From Bacteroidales bacterium (GTDB lineage: Bacteria > Bacteroidota > Bacteroidia > Bacteroidales > M50B96), in NCBI GenBank assembly GCA_021740905.1, contig JAIOYV010000001.1, forward strand, positions 1 to 64,000: a DNA stretch of 64,000 nucleotides, read 5' to 3'. This document shows positions 55,100 to 63,938 of the stretch, one piece after another. Position 1 is the first letter of the stretch. Each line of letters opens with the position of its first letter. Under the pieces are notes generated by a model. It was given only the letters and a program-made list of their open reading frames with translations, ran no database searches and was not told the origin of the DNA. The position numbers and the translations under genes were made by a program.

Positions 55100-55190
55100 T
55101 AAAGGTACGGCGACAAGAAGGGCGATATGAGTTAAATGTATAAACGCTGGGGTTGAGTTAACGAACGCCGGGGTTGAGCCAATTAACGCT
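55100..55190 (-). promoter_or_regulatory. Promoter with three LytTR-type direct repeats
   Basis: On the minus strand GTT cores begin at 55187, 55166 and 55145, exactly 21 bp apart (AGCGTTAAT, GGCGTTCGT, AGCGTTTAT). The -7 box TACCTTTA starts at 55107, 38 nt after the last GTT. Beyond the repeats, TTTAACTCATATC and GTCGCCGTAC are shared with the promoter at 1667-1757. This is the start of the minus-strand surface operon. Confidence 0.72.
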
Positions 55191-55749
55191 AAAAAATGGG
55201 GTGTAAGCTATCGCTGCAAATTGCAAATATGAACCCACTCCGTAAAGTCCATATTTAAGAATGACCATCGAGAAGGAAATCATGCCAGTGGAACAAAGGG
55301 TCGGTGTGACTTTGAGGCAACGGTGGATTTAAAGTAAATTCTATTCATCCATCCACCACCCAAGAGGTGAGGCGGGATCAACTATCCATTTTGTTCATCC
55401 ATCCACCGCTTGGCGGGGCAGGCCCAACCCTTCCTTATTGTAAGGAAGGGCTTGTCGCTGTTGCAAAAATTGTGGTAATCTACTACCGCCCTGACTATGA
55501 AACAACGACTGTCCCCCTTTTTAAAGGGGGCGGAGAAAAAAGCTATGAAAGAGAAGCTTATGTTGGGGATGAACACGAACCACAAAAACTCAAGAATAGC
55601 TTGAAACAACTCAAACCCTCGCTCAAAATATGCGAGGGCTTGGGTAGGATACAATCCACAGTAAGCAGTCTAAACCAGTAGAGACGCAAGGCCGTGCATT
55701 TCTACCAGATCGGACAAATAACAAAACTCAGAACTTTGAACTCTTAAAC
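55191..55749. other. Repeat-rich gap between promoter and NtrY-like kinase gene
   Basis: No supported gene is present. Dispersed repeats resembling 887-960 (about 55425-55480) and 1536-1605 (about 55502-55577) occupy the centre. A half copy of the GAGACGCAAG palindrome lies at 55681. Confidence 0.55.
55425..55577 (+). repeat. Copies of the two dispersed repeats seen at 887 and 1536
   Basis: The blocks are CCCTTCCTTA...TAAGGAAGGG, CTGTTGCAAA, then GTCCCCC/GGGGG and AGCTATGAAA ... TGGGGATGAA. Their order and strand are the same as in the left copies, but they lie closer together. Confidence 0.5.
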
Positions 55750-58700
55750 CTACACAACCATCCCCGGCAACTCCACATAAAAGCTACTGCCCATTCCGGC
55801 TTGGGTTTCGAACCAGATTTTCCCTCCTGCTGTTTCAACGGTGTTTTTGGCTATGGAAAGACCCAGTCCCATACCACTGCTTTTAGTGGTGAAGTTGGGG
55901 CTAAACAATTTATCCTGCACATCGCCGGGCACGCCGCTACCATTGTCTTTCACTTCAACAATGTAGGAGTTAGCTTGCTTGCTGAGGCAAATGCGGATCC
56001 TTGCCGGAGTTCCATCAGGTACTGCCTGGATGCCGTTTTTTATCAGGTTGATAAATACGCGCTGTATCTGTTCTTTGTCGGCAAAAATAATGGCCTCTTG
56101 AAGGTTGTCGAAGTCGAGACTTATTTCTGCATCTTCCTTATTGAAAAGCCCGGCTGTTTCTTCAAGCACTGGTAACAAATCGACCCGACCATTTTTGGCG
56201 CGGGGCATGTTGGCAAAGTTGGAAAACTCGGTGGCAATGGCCGAAAGGGCATCAATCTGGGAAATGAGGATAGTAGCCACCTTGTCAATGCGGTCCTTCA
56301 TGTCGGTGGCCCCTTCGTTTATGGCCTTTTGCAAGTGCTGGATGTGCAGGCGCATGGGTGTAAGCGGGTTTTTTATCTCATGGGCAATTTGCCTTGCCAT
56401 TTCGCGCCAGGCACTTTCGCGCTCCGATTTAGCCAGTTTGTCGGCGCTCGCTTGCAGCTCCTCCATCATCCGGTTGTAATCGTCTATCAGGCTGCCAATT
56501 TCGTCGCGACTTTGGTAGAGTATTTTTTCGTTGGGCCGCCCCAGGCGTGTTTTGTTCATCTTTTCCTGGATCAGGCGCAAGGGTTGGGTAATCTTGTTCG
56601 AGATAAGGATGGTGACAAAAATGGTTAGGATGATGAGCAAAACATAAATATTGACCACCGCCGTGATAAGTCCCGAGATTTCTTTCTTCATCAATTTTTG
56701 TTTGGCAAAATAGGGCAGGTTGAGGTAGGCCAACACTTGACTATGGTTGTTCGAGAAAGGAACATAAGCCGAAAGGTATTCCAAGCCCCCAATGCTTTCT
56801 TTGTGCACAAAATTGGCCTTCTGCATAAGGTGTACCTGCCTGTATGCCTCGGTGTTCATTTTGGTCCCGATCAGGTTGCTCTCAAAAATCTCGGGCCGCG
56901 ACGAGGCCAGCAAATCACCGTTGAGGGTGTACATGTTGATATCTGTATAAAAAACATTAGAGAATTTTACGAGGTAGTAAGTCAGGTATTCCTGCATGTC
57001 GAAATTGAGTTTTTCTTCGTTGCCTAATTTGTGCTCAAGCTCAACTAAAACCGATTGGATTTTCTCGCTGATGCTCTCGTTGTGCTTGGCATTGTATTGC
57101 TTTATGTTGAAATAAATGGTGCTGGCACCCACCAGGATGAGCGACAACAAAAGCACTGAAATCATCGAAATCTGTATTTTATTTTTGAAGCCAAACCTGA
57201 ATTCCATTAGCTGGTTGGGAAAGCGGTAGAAAAACATCACCAGCGTAAAGATGATGTGAAACAGGACAAAGATGTACGACAGCAAGATCAGGGAATCGAG
57301 GGTCGAGCGTGTTGGGTTGCTTACCAGGATGAGACTGTTTTCATCTATCCTGTAGATGAGGTGCTCGTAATCGTCGAGTTCGAGGGTCGAAAATTCATCC
57401 TCCGAAATTTTATAGATCGAATTGGACAAACTGTATGAATATTCGCCCGACTGGGTAACCAGGATGCCATCTTTGTACTTGGCATACGAATAGTCATTAA
57501 TAGGGCCGTTGTCGTTTTTATCTTCTTCGATCAGCAATTCGGGATAGCCCAGCACCTGACGTTGTAGTTTCGAGTTCAAATCGAAAAACAAACTAAGTCG
57601 ATTCGAATCCGCTTCGTTTATATAGTTTAATTCGCCCAAATAGGATATTCGACCGTTGAAATTATCGAGGAAATAAAACCCGGTGCCGGGCAAAGCAATC
57701 CCCGACCGGGTAATCATTTCATCGAAAAAGTCGCGGCAGGCAAGCATCTCATTGGGGCTTTCAACAATAATGCTGTCGTAGGCTCCGCATACAAAAACCT
57801 GCACGTCGTACTTATCCCAATAACCACTAAAATATTCTTTCTTCAGGTAATCGAGGAGCTGTGGTTTGTTTTCATCTATTGAAAAAAGAAGATCGAAAAT
57901 GGTGGAATCGTTCTGCAACTTCTCCTCGAAAGATTCGATAAACGATTCGGCCAACAAATCGCGCTCGGTGGCCAAGCTTACAGCCATAACTTTTTTCACC
58001 TCAAGCTCCTTCTTGCAAACTGTTTGGGTTACCCGTGTTGCCGTGTAAAGAGAGGCAATCGACAGGAACAAAATCAACGTGGAATAAATCAGTTTCCAGT
58101 TGCGATATCGGATTATGGCTGTGGATAAAAGAAACAATAGATAAAAAAGGAAAGCATACGAGCTAACATCGGGGAAAAATAGTTTCGAGATAAAAAACAC
58201 ACCTAAAAATGTGGATGCGGCGATGATCAGGAATTCTTTAAACAAAACAAGAGAACTGGCCTTGCGCAAGTATTTGTCTAAAAGAAGGACAAAGGAAAAC
58301 AAGAGGAAACTGATGATGATGTAGCCAATGATGGAATAGCCAGTAATAGAGAAAATTTTGTTCAGGTCGTAGGTGATGGTGGAGTTCATGATAAGGCTTT
58401 CGATCAAGCTGTCGATGAAGAGGAAAAACACGAGGGCAACTACTAAAAAGCCAGTCACAAAAGCCCTGCGCGGGAGTTTGCCAAGTTTTTGGACGAGAGG
58501 GCTGAAAAAATCGTTGCGCGTAAGGAAATAGCATAATATGAGGATGAAAAAGGAGTTGAGCAAAAAATCGCCCAACGAAGAAAACAGGATCGACTTCCCA
58601 AAATAGAGCGGGCTGAACAGCTCGAATTCGTAATACACACGGGGAAACTCAAACTTCAACAAAAGAAAACGCAACAGAATAAGGACGAGTATGAAGGCAG

Positions 58701-59457
58701 GTAGCCATATTAATATTCGATTTTTCTCATACATTTTCGAAAACCAATGTACCAGAAAGAGTAACAAGATAAGCAAGGCAATGGAATAAAACAATACAGA
58801 AGACCAGGGTTTCTGGCCCGAATCAATGCCATGGTTCAAATCCGACAATTGAAAAACTACCTCCCCTGCCCTATTTCTTACATCGAACGATGTGTTGATC
58901 TCCTCAGGGTTTATCAGGACTGATGAGTGAAGATTGAAGCCCGGGGCAAAAGAATTTTTTAGCAGATTATTTTCGTAAGGGAACTCAGTTTTTAGTATCA
59001 TCAGCCCCAACAATTCATAAGGCCCGCTCATTTTTCGCTCGACATAACACCACGAGTTGCCCAGAAAAACCAATTGGTTGTCGAGGTCGGGGAAGGTCAG
59101 CAATTGCTCGAATTGCAGGCTGTTGTCCGACCAATAGATCAATTTGTCGCTTTCAAACAACACGATTTTAAAACCCTGCCCGGCCAATTCCTCTTCGATA
59201 AATGGGGCGGATCCGAGCAGCCATTCGTTTTTGCTTTCGTTGGTAAGATCGGCGGCAGCCTCGTTTAAAATATACTGCAGGTGTTTTTCTTTTTCTAGAA
59301 AAGTGGATTGAAATTCCTCCATCTCGTTGCTGATGTACATCGACGAAAGGGGGATGAATTCGAAGACAATCCCAAGAGCCAGGGTCACGATTAAAGTAGC
59401 GATGAACCTTATTTGCCTGCCATTCGAGAAACCTGATTTGCTGTAATTGTCTTCCAT
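55750..59457 (-). CDS. Large membrane sensor histidine kinase, NtrY-like
   Basis: 1235 residues from ATG 59457 (MEDNYSKSG), preferred over an upstream ATG that adds 28 residues. The N-terminal half has one membrane segment, an extracytoplasmic loop and then about eight more membrane segments (to about 500). A second sensor loop, a further membrane segment, a HAMP-like linker and the kinase core follow. His is in MARQIAHEIKNPLTPMRL, the N-box is FINLIKNGIQAV, G1 is DNGSGVPG and G2 is GMGLGLSIAKNTVE. No response regulator gene is adjacent. NtrY-type kinases usually sense envelope or nitrogen state. Confidence 0.88.
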   Translation of the reverse strand: MEDNYSKSGFSNGRQIRFIATLIVTLALGIVFEFIPLSSMYISNEMEEFQSTFLEKEKHLQYILNEAAADLTNESKNEWLLGSAPFIEEELAGQGFKIVLFESDKLIYWSDNSLQFEQLLTFPDLDNQLVFLGNSWCYVERKMSGPYELLGLMILKTEFPYENNLLKNSFAPGFNLHSSVLINPEEINTSFDVRNRAGEVVFQLSDLNHGIDSGQKPWSSVLFYSIALLILLLFLVHWFSKMYEKNRILIWLPAFILVLILLRFLLLKFEFPRVYYEFELFSPLYFGKSILFSSLGDFLLNSFFILILCYFLTRNDFFSPLVQKLGKLPRRAFVTGFLVVALVFFLFIDSLIESLIMNSTITYDLNKIFSITGYSIIGYIIISFLLFSFVLLLDKYLRKASSLVLFKEFLIIAASTFLGVFFISKLFFPDVSSYAFLFYLLFLLSTAIIRYRNWKLIYSTLILFLSIASLYTATRVTQTVCKKELEVKKVMAVSLATERDLLAESFIESFEEKLQNDSTIFDLLFSIDENKPQLLDYLKKEYFSGYWDKYDVQVFVCGAYDSIIVESPNEMLACRDFFDEMITRSGIALPGTGFYFLDNFNGRISYLGELNYINEADSNRLSLFFDLNSKLQRQVLGYPELLIEEDKNDNGPINDYSYAKYKDGILVTQSGEYSYSLSNSIYKISEDEFSTLELDDYEHLIYRIDENSLILVSNPTRSTLDSLILLSYIFVLFHIIFTLVMFFYRFPNQLMEFRFGFKNKIQISMISVLLLSLILVGASTIYFNIKQYNAKHNESISEKIQSVLVELEHKLGNEEKLNFDMQEYLTYYLVKFSNVFYTDINMYTLNGDLLASSRPEIFESNLIGTKMNTEAYRQVHLMQKANFVHKESIGGLEYLSAYVPFSNNHSQVLAYLNLPYFAKQKLMKKEISGLITAVVNIYVLLIILTIFVTILISNKITQPLRLIQEKMNKTRLGRPNEKILYQSRDEIGSLIDDYNRMMEELQASADKLAKSERESAWREMARQIAHEIKNPLTPMRLHIQHLQKAINEGATDMKDRIDKVATILISQIDALSAIATEFSNFANMPRAKNGRVDLLPVLEETAGLFNKEDAEISLDFDNLQEAIIFADKEQIQRVFINLIKNGIQAVPDGTPARIRICLSKQANSYIVEVKDNGSGVPGDVQDKLFSPNFTTKSSGMGLGLSIAKNTVETAGGKIWFETQAGMGSSFYVELPGMVV

Positions 59458-59541
59458 CCGATCCTTTTTTTTAGCAAAAATAAACTTTATCCGGTAATTA
59501 ATACCGATTACGAATTGGAATGCGCCTTTAGTTCGTTTCAC

Positions 59542-59923
59542 TCCTAAAGCCTCGTCAATTCAGTATAGGCATTTACAAATTCTATTTAGAAATGTCTTTC
59601 AGCGCATCTCAAAACGAATTTGGTATAACTTGGCATCTCCAAAATGTTTAGCAAGCTGATTTAAGAGTCAGAAAGGATGCTATACCGGAGGATGTCCCCC
59701 AGTCTATCCCGATGCAGTCGGGACTGGCGGGCCTGCCCCGAAACAGGCGGGGGGCTGGGGGGGGGTGGAATTTATCATTGGAACTCCCCCCTCTTATTCT
59801 CCCCCAAGGGGGAGACAGTGCTCCGTAGCAATTTGACATAAGGATTAATTCTACTTTCGCCTTCAGCAATGAGGTTTGGATAAAATCCTATATCACCTTA
59901 TTTAAACCAATTTGAGATAAGGT
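59542..59923. other. Gene-free region with G/C-rich repeats
   Basis: It contains an inverted TCCCGATGCAGTCGGGA stem near 59706 and a GCCTGCCCCGAAACAGGCGG stem near 59730. A CTCCCCC...GGGGGAG stem lies near 59785-59815. These look like dispersed Bacteroidota intergenic repeats. No gene is seen. Confidence 0.5.
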
Positions 59924-60397
59924 TTACTCATGGTGATAAGGTTCTCCTTTAATAATGGTAAACGCCCGGTACAATTGCTCGACAAAAATCATCCGCACCA
60001 TTTGGTGCGAGAAAGTCATTTTTGAAAGGGAGAATTTCATGTCGGCTTTTTGATAGACCTCCGGCGAAAAACCATAAGCCCCGCCAATCACAAAACAAAG
60101 CTGGCGTGTGCCTGTTATCATTTTCTTTTCGAGCAAAGCCGCAAATCCGGTGGATGAAAATTCTTTTCCGCCCTCGTCCAGTAATATCAATTCAGCTCCA
60201 GGCGAAAGTGCACTAAGGATGGCCTCTCCCTCTTTTTGTTTCAGTTGATCGGTGCTCTGTTTTTTGGCGTTTTTAATATCCGGGATTACCTGCATCTCAA
60301 AAGGGATGTAATGCACCAATCGCTTGGCGTACACCTCAACGGCTTCTTTTATGTAGCTTTTGTCGGTTTTTCCGATTAGGAGTAGGGTGATTTTCAT
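59924..60397 (-). CDS. rlmH: 23S rRNA (pseudouridine1915-N3)-methyltransferase RlmH
   Basis: 157 residues, the usual length. The SPOUT-family knot motifs are LCFVIGGAYGF and the conserved C-terminus FSHQMVRMIFVEQLYRA ending PYHHE. It methylates pseudouridine 1915 in helix 69 of 23S rRNA, using S-adenosylmethionine. It is a housekeeping gene unconnected with the surrounding accessory genes. Confidence 0.97.
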   Translation of the reverse strand: MKITLLLIGKTDKSYIKEAVEVYAKRLVHYIPFEMQVIPDIKNAKKQSTDQLKQKEGEAILSALSPGAELILLDEGGKEFSSTGFAALLEKKMITGTRQLCFVIGGAYGFSPEVYQKADMKFSLSKMTFSHQMVRMIFVEQLYRAFTIIKGEPYHHE

Positions 60398-60460
60398 TTG
60401 CTTAATTTATAAATCTACTTTTAGACTTTTTAAACATCTTAGAGGTGTATTTTAAGTTTG

Positions 60461-61273
60461 TTAAATATCCTGAATTATTATTTCGATAACATAGTAAGGT
60501 TTATGTTGAGATCTGTAATAAATGTAGTATTTACCACTATCGAGTTGAGCTAAATCGAAATAAGTGATATAAGGACCAGCATCTGAAAACATAAACGTGT
60601 AAAGTGCATTTTTTTGAAATTGGAAATCATGTAATAATCCTTTATCAAATGAAAATAAATCGCTATAATAAGGGTAAATGCTTACATAATTATTGACCAT
60701 GCTATTGTGAATCGGAAACTCTACTATCAATGACTTATTATTTTTCTTTCGTTGAATAAGATATGAATTTGTTTTAAAATGATAATCAAGTTTCAACCTA
60801 AATGAATCTGTTTCTACAATTATTGTTGTGTCCTTATTTGCGCCTTTTATAAAGAATTCTCTTCCTCCTTTAAATAACACGGTCTTAATAAATACTCCTG
60901 TTGAATCGAAATGATTCCATATTCCTGACTTTTCACTTTCATTAATGATTTGTTCAACATCAATCATTTCTCCGGTTTCGACATTCATGACAGAAATGGT
61001 ATCAATAAAATCAAGATAAACATATTGCCCAACTGTTTTCAATTTTCCGTTTTCATACCATTCTTGATAAAGACCATCACGACAAGTATCAATATAGCAA
61101 TCTTCAACCCCGTATTCCTTAATCAGTGTGCTATCCTTGCGAAAAGTTTCAAGTGTTTTTAACTGTCCATTTGGGTAATATGATAATCGTTTCTTTAAAA
61201 GAATAGTGGTGTCGGATTGGGAATAAACTACCGTTGAGAGTAAAGCCAATAATATTGCAATTAATAATTTCAT
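60461..61273 (-). CDS. Secreted MORN/YwqK-like protein
   Basis: 270 residues from ATG 61273. The ATG at 61282 adds three residues, but MKLLIAILLALLSTVVYSQ is a compact signal peptide. Three MORN/YwqK-type repeats follow (YYPNGQLKTLETF, QEWYENGKLKTVGQY, WNHFDSTGVFIKTV). The C-terminal 120 residues are a beta-rich region of unknown type. YwqK-like proteins are often labelled antitoxin-like, but no toxin gene is adjacent. An IS66-family element sits 26 nt upstream of this start codon and separates the gene from its original upstream DNA. Confidence 0.75.
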   Translation of the reverse strand: MKLLIAILLALLSTVVYSQSDTTILLKKRLSYYPNGQLKTLETFRKDSTLIKEYGVEDCYIDTCRDGLYQEWYENGKLKTVGQYVYLDFIDTISVMNVETGEMIDVEQIINESEKSGIWNHFDSTGVFIKTVLFKGGREFFIKGANKDTTIIVETDSFRLKLDYHFKTNSYLIQRKKNNKSLIVEFPIHNSMVNNYVSIYPYYSDLFSFDKGLLHDFQFQKNALYTFMFSDAGPYITYFDLAQLDSGKYYIYYRSQHKPYYVIEIIIQDI

Positions 61274-61291
61274 GGTTTCCATCTTTATGTT

Positions 61292-61299
61292 AATCTGTT
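61292..61299. repeat. Left 8-bp target-site duplication of the IS element
   Basis: AATCTGTT directly precedes the left inverted repeat; the same 8 bp follow the right end at 63045-63052. Confidence 0.93.
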
Positions 61300-63044
61300 G
61301 TAATTATTTAGCTGCCCAAAATAGTTCCAGATTTTCAAAATCAAAATTTCTTTGGATTTATTAACAGGCTATGGTGGGTTTTGTTGATAAATTGTTGTTT
61401 TGGATGATTTTAAAGGCTCTGAGAATTGGTTGTATGGATTCGTTCACTTTATTGTGTTTGGATATCGCAATCTCAAAGGCCTATTTTTAAAAAAATCACC
61501 CTATCTCTCTGTTTATCAACTATTGGGGTTGATAACTATTTGCTTATAAATTTGGTTCTTACAGTCAGTCTGGTCTACTTTTGAAAAAACAAAAAGATTG
61601 GACAAAGACAAAGCCATACTAGATTTATTATTGAAGGTTGAGTCATTAACTTTACGTGTGTCACAATTAGAGGCATTTGAAATAGAGAACAAAAAACTGC
61701 ACATTGAAAACCAACAGCTCCAGGCAGAAAACACCGAACTAAAACAACGCTTGAACAGCAATAGTCGCAACAGTAGCCGGCCACCATCCAGCGACGGCTA
61801 TTCGAAAAAACCTGCTTTGCCAAAGGAAAAGAAAGGGAAACAAGGGGGCCTGCAAGATCACAAGGGCAGGACTCTGCACCAAGTCGAGGAGCCGGACATA
61901 GTGTTGGATTGTTATCCCGGCATATGTGGCTGCGGGCATGAAATAGCGGAAGGCCAATGCCGTTTGTTGGAGAAGCGTCAGGTGTTTGACCTTCCAAAGC
62001 CTCGGCTTATTGTTACCGAACACCGGGTTTTTGGGGCAACATGTGCGGTGTGCGGCCAATTGGTCAAGGGGGAAGCCCCCAGAGGCGTGAACGCCCCCGT
62101 ACAATATGGCCGTAAGGCAAAAACCTTTGCCGTGTTGTTGAATTCGCATTACAAGCTACCGTTCAAAAAAGTCAGGGCATTGTTTGACGACATGTTTGGG
62201 TATGCAATAAACGAATCGACCATTTATTCGGCCGCCAGGCAGAGCTACGAAAAACTTGGCCCCAGTGAGGAAATCATCAAATCAAAAGTAATCGAAAGCG
62301 ATGTTGCCAATGTTGACGAATCAGGGATCAGGATATCCGGGAAACTGGCATGGCTGCACACGGCGACCACATTGCTCCATACCTACCTTTTCGTTCACCA
62401 GAAACGCGGAATGGAAGCTTTGGAAAGCGACAAAAGCATACTGGACAAATTTCGGGGCTGGCTTGTGCACGATTGCTGGGGTAGTTACTTTAAATTTGAC
62501 CAGTTAAAGCATGCCCTTTGCTGTGCCCATATATTAAGGGAACTAGAAGCTCTGATAGAGAATGGGCAGAGCAAATGGGCAAAATCTTTTAAAACATTTT
62601 TGATGCAGGTTTACTTTCTGCCTTTCGAAGAAAGGGTCAGGCGACGGCAACAGATCGAATCCAGATACAAGAAGATTTGTGAGATTGGCCACAAGATGGA
62701 GCCAGCCCCCACCAGGACAGATGGAAAAAGGGGAAGGTGCAAACGCACAAAAGGCAGGAACCTTGTTGAACGCCTTCAAAGGGAACAAGAAGCTGTACTT
62801 GCGTTTGCTTTCAATAAGGAAGTCCCATTCACGAACAACCTTGCAGAAAGAGACATCAGACCGGTCAAGGTCAAGCTAAAAATATCGAACTATTTCAGAT
62901 CGTTTGAAGGGGCCGAAATATATGCGAGAATCGAAAGTTTCATTTCGACTGCCAGAAAACAAAACCGAAATGTTTTTGAAGAGCTTTGCAATACATTAGA
63001 AGGTCAAAATTTCTTGACAGCAGAAATACCTGCTAAATAATTAC
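61300..63044 (+). mobile_element. Complete IS66-family insertion sequence, 1745 bp
   Basis: The ends are GTAATTATTTAGC (61300-61312) and its exact reverse complement GCTAAATAATTAC (63032-63044), a perfect 13-bp terminal repeat with the GTAA start typical of IS66. An 8-bp target duplication flanks the element. It encodes only the large transposase, without the small tnpA/tnpB genes, as in the ISBst12-type subgroup. About 298 nt of non-coding DNA precede the transposase. Intact ends and perfect duplication point to a recent insertion. Confidence 0.95.
61598..63040 (+). CDS. IS66-family transposase (TnpC type)
   Basis: 480 residues, starting at TTG 61598. There is no ATG before the coiled coil. 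The N-terminal leucine-rich coiled coil spans about 15-55. A Ser/Asn-rich linker and a zinc-binding region (CYPGICGCG, CAVCG) follow. The catalytic DDE core has Asp240 in VANVDESGIR, Asp292 in LVHDCWGSYF and Glu in NNLAERDIRPVK. The stop codon at 63038-63040 lies inside the right terminal repeat. The frame is intact, so the element may be active. Confidence 0.95.
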   Translation: MDKDKAILDLLLKVESLTLRVSQLEAFEIENKKLHIENQQLQAENTELKQRLNSNSRNSSRPPSSDGYSKKPALPKEKKGKQGGLQDHKGRTLHQVEEPDIVLDCYPGICGCGHEIAEGQCRLLEKRQVFDLPKPRLIVTEHRVFGATCAVCGQLVKGEAPRGVNAPVQYGRKAKTFAVLLNSHYKLPFKKVRALFDDMFGYAINESTIYSAARQSYEKLGPSEEIIKSKVIESDVANVDESGIRISGKLAWLHTATTLLHTYLFVHQKRGMEALESDKSILDKFRGWLVHDCWGSYFKFDQLKHALCCAHILRELEALIENGQSKWAKSFKTFLMQVYFLPFEERVRRRQQIESRYKKICEIGHKMEPAPTRTDGKRGRCKRTKGRNLVERLQREQEAVLAFAFNKEVPFTNNLAERDIRPVKVKLKISNYFRSFEGAEIYARIESFISTARKQNRNVFEELCNTLEGQNFLTAEIPAK

Positions 63045-63052
63045 AATCTGTT
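63045..63052. repeat. Right 8-bp target-site duplication of the IS element
   Basis: AATCTGTT directly follows the right inverted repeat and equals 61292-61299. Confidence 0.93.
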
Positions 63053-63066
63053 AAAGATATAAAATT
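63053..63066 (-). promoter_or_regulatory. Displaced promoter-like sequence of the YwqK-like gene
   Basis: Read on the minus strand, TATCTTTA (one base from TAnnTTTG) ends next to the target duplication. Without the insertion it would lie about 25 nt before the YwqK-like start. The IS now puts 1.75 kb between them. Confidence 0.4.
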
Positions 63067-63117
63067 GTTCTGAAAGAAATATAAGAATGTAGATGGGGGC
63101 ACAGTTTTAATTTTTAG

Positions 63118-63195
63118 ACGCTGTCATGTCCTTCGGACGATGACAGGTCTGGGCAACCTGACAGCGTTCGCAGAACCTGTCAGCGTTGCATTGTC
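63118..63195. repeat. CTGTCA-type dispersed repeat
   Basis: A stem CTGTCATGTCC/GGACGATGACAG is followed by two direct CCTG(A/T)CAGCGTT units. It lies between the IS element and the small helical gene. Confidence 0.55.
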
Positions 63196-63223
63196 AAAGG
63201 GGCTTTGTAAGTTGGTGCGCAAA

Positions 63224-63388
63224 TCATAAGTCACGGAGAAATTCTTTTGCAGAACGAGATTTCATTTTTCCGGTTTGTACCAGTTTCATTTCTTCGACAG
63301 CTTCGGCAAGTTCGGCCAAAAAAATCTTTTTGTTCCCAGGCATATCAAGTTTCATAAAGCCCTTTTGTATTTGTTCACTCATTTTCAT
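63224..63388 (-). CDS. Small helical protein, possible antitoxin-type
   Basis: 54 residues from the ATG at 63388 (MKMSEQIQKGF); an upstream ATG at 63409 would overlap the ORF6N gene. The product is almost entirely helical, ending LAEAVEEMKLVQTGKMKSRS. Such short acidic-basic helical proteins in Bacteroidota are often found next to small toxins, but no RelE/ParE-like gene is visible here. It starts 13 nt after the stop of the ORF6N gene and may be co-transcribed. Confidence 0.55.
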   Translation of the reverse strand: MKMSEQIQKGFMKLDMPGNKKIFLAELAEAVEEMKLVQTGKMKSRSAKEFLRDL

Positions 63389-63401
63389 AGAACTCGATGA
63401 T

Positions 63402-63938
63402 TTATTCAAAACCTATCCTCTTTCGGTTAGCTTGATCTATTTGTTGTTGCCTGGATTCTTCCACCTGCTTCAGATATTCAAAAATCATTAAAAATTGATT
63501 GTCGTGTTCCGATAAATGTTTCCTTATTTTTTCAATCTCCTGCATGAAGTCCTTTTGCATTAACAGCATCTTTCTAAGCATAGTAAATGTTCGCATTATG
63601 GCTATATTTACTTCTATTGCTTTTTTACTATTAAGGACACTTGAGAGCATCGCTACAGCATTATCTGTAAAGGCATACGGAACAGCACCACCAAGATGTC
63701 TTTTTGAAGGTATCACATTTTGTGATACCACATTTTCTATTTCATCCGCTGTAAGTTCATACATAAAATCAGTCGGGAAACGATCTCTATTTCTACGAAC
63801 AGCTTGCTTTAACGCACTTGTTTCTACTTCATAAAACTCTGCAAGATGAACGTCGAGGATTACTTTTTCTTAACGTATAATTATGATCTTACTTGCGATT
63901 AATGTTTCCTGCAAGGCTGGCTTGTTTTCTTGCACCAT
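63402..63938 (-). pseudogene. ORF6N-domain gene with in-frame TAA at codon 23
   Basis: From ATG 63938 the frame reads MVQENKPALQE then IASKIIIIR, a TAA at 63870-63872, then EKVILDVHLAEFYEV and RFPTDFMYELT, and continues open to 63402. The full reading matches the ORF6N DNA-binding domain found in phage-related and chromosomal genes (VETSALKQAVRRN, VPYAFTDNAVAMLSSVLNS, IEVNIAIMRTF). The C-terminal part is a coiled coil. The stop replaces the residue just before the conserved KVILD segment. The only in-frame ATG after it (63764) would lose half the domain, so the gene is probably inactive unless the stop is a read error. Confidence 0.8.

Noticed and set aside
55367-55681. A 104-codon plus-strand frame between the surface cluster and the NtrY-like kinase
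   Set aside because: It is composed of two dispersed repeats that also occur at 887-1605 in other frames.
60461-61273. YwqK-like gene as the antitoxin of a toxin-antitoxin pair
   Set aside because: No toxin-like gene is adjacent and the protein has a signal peptide.
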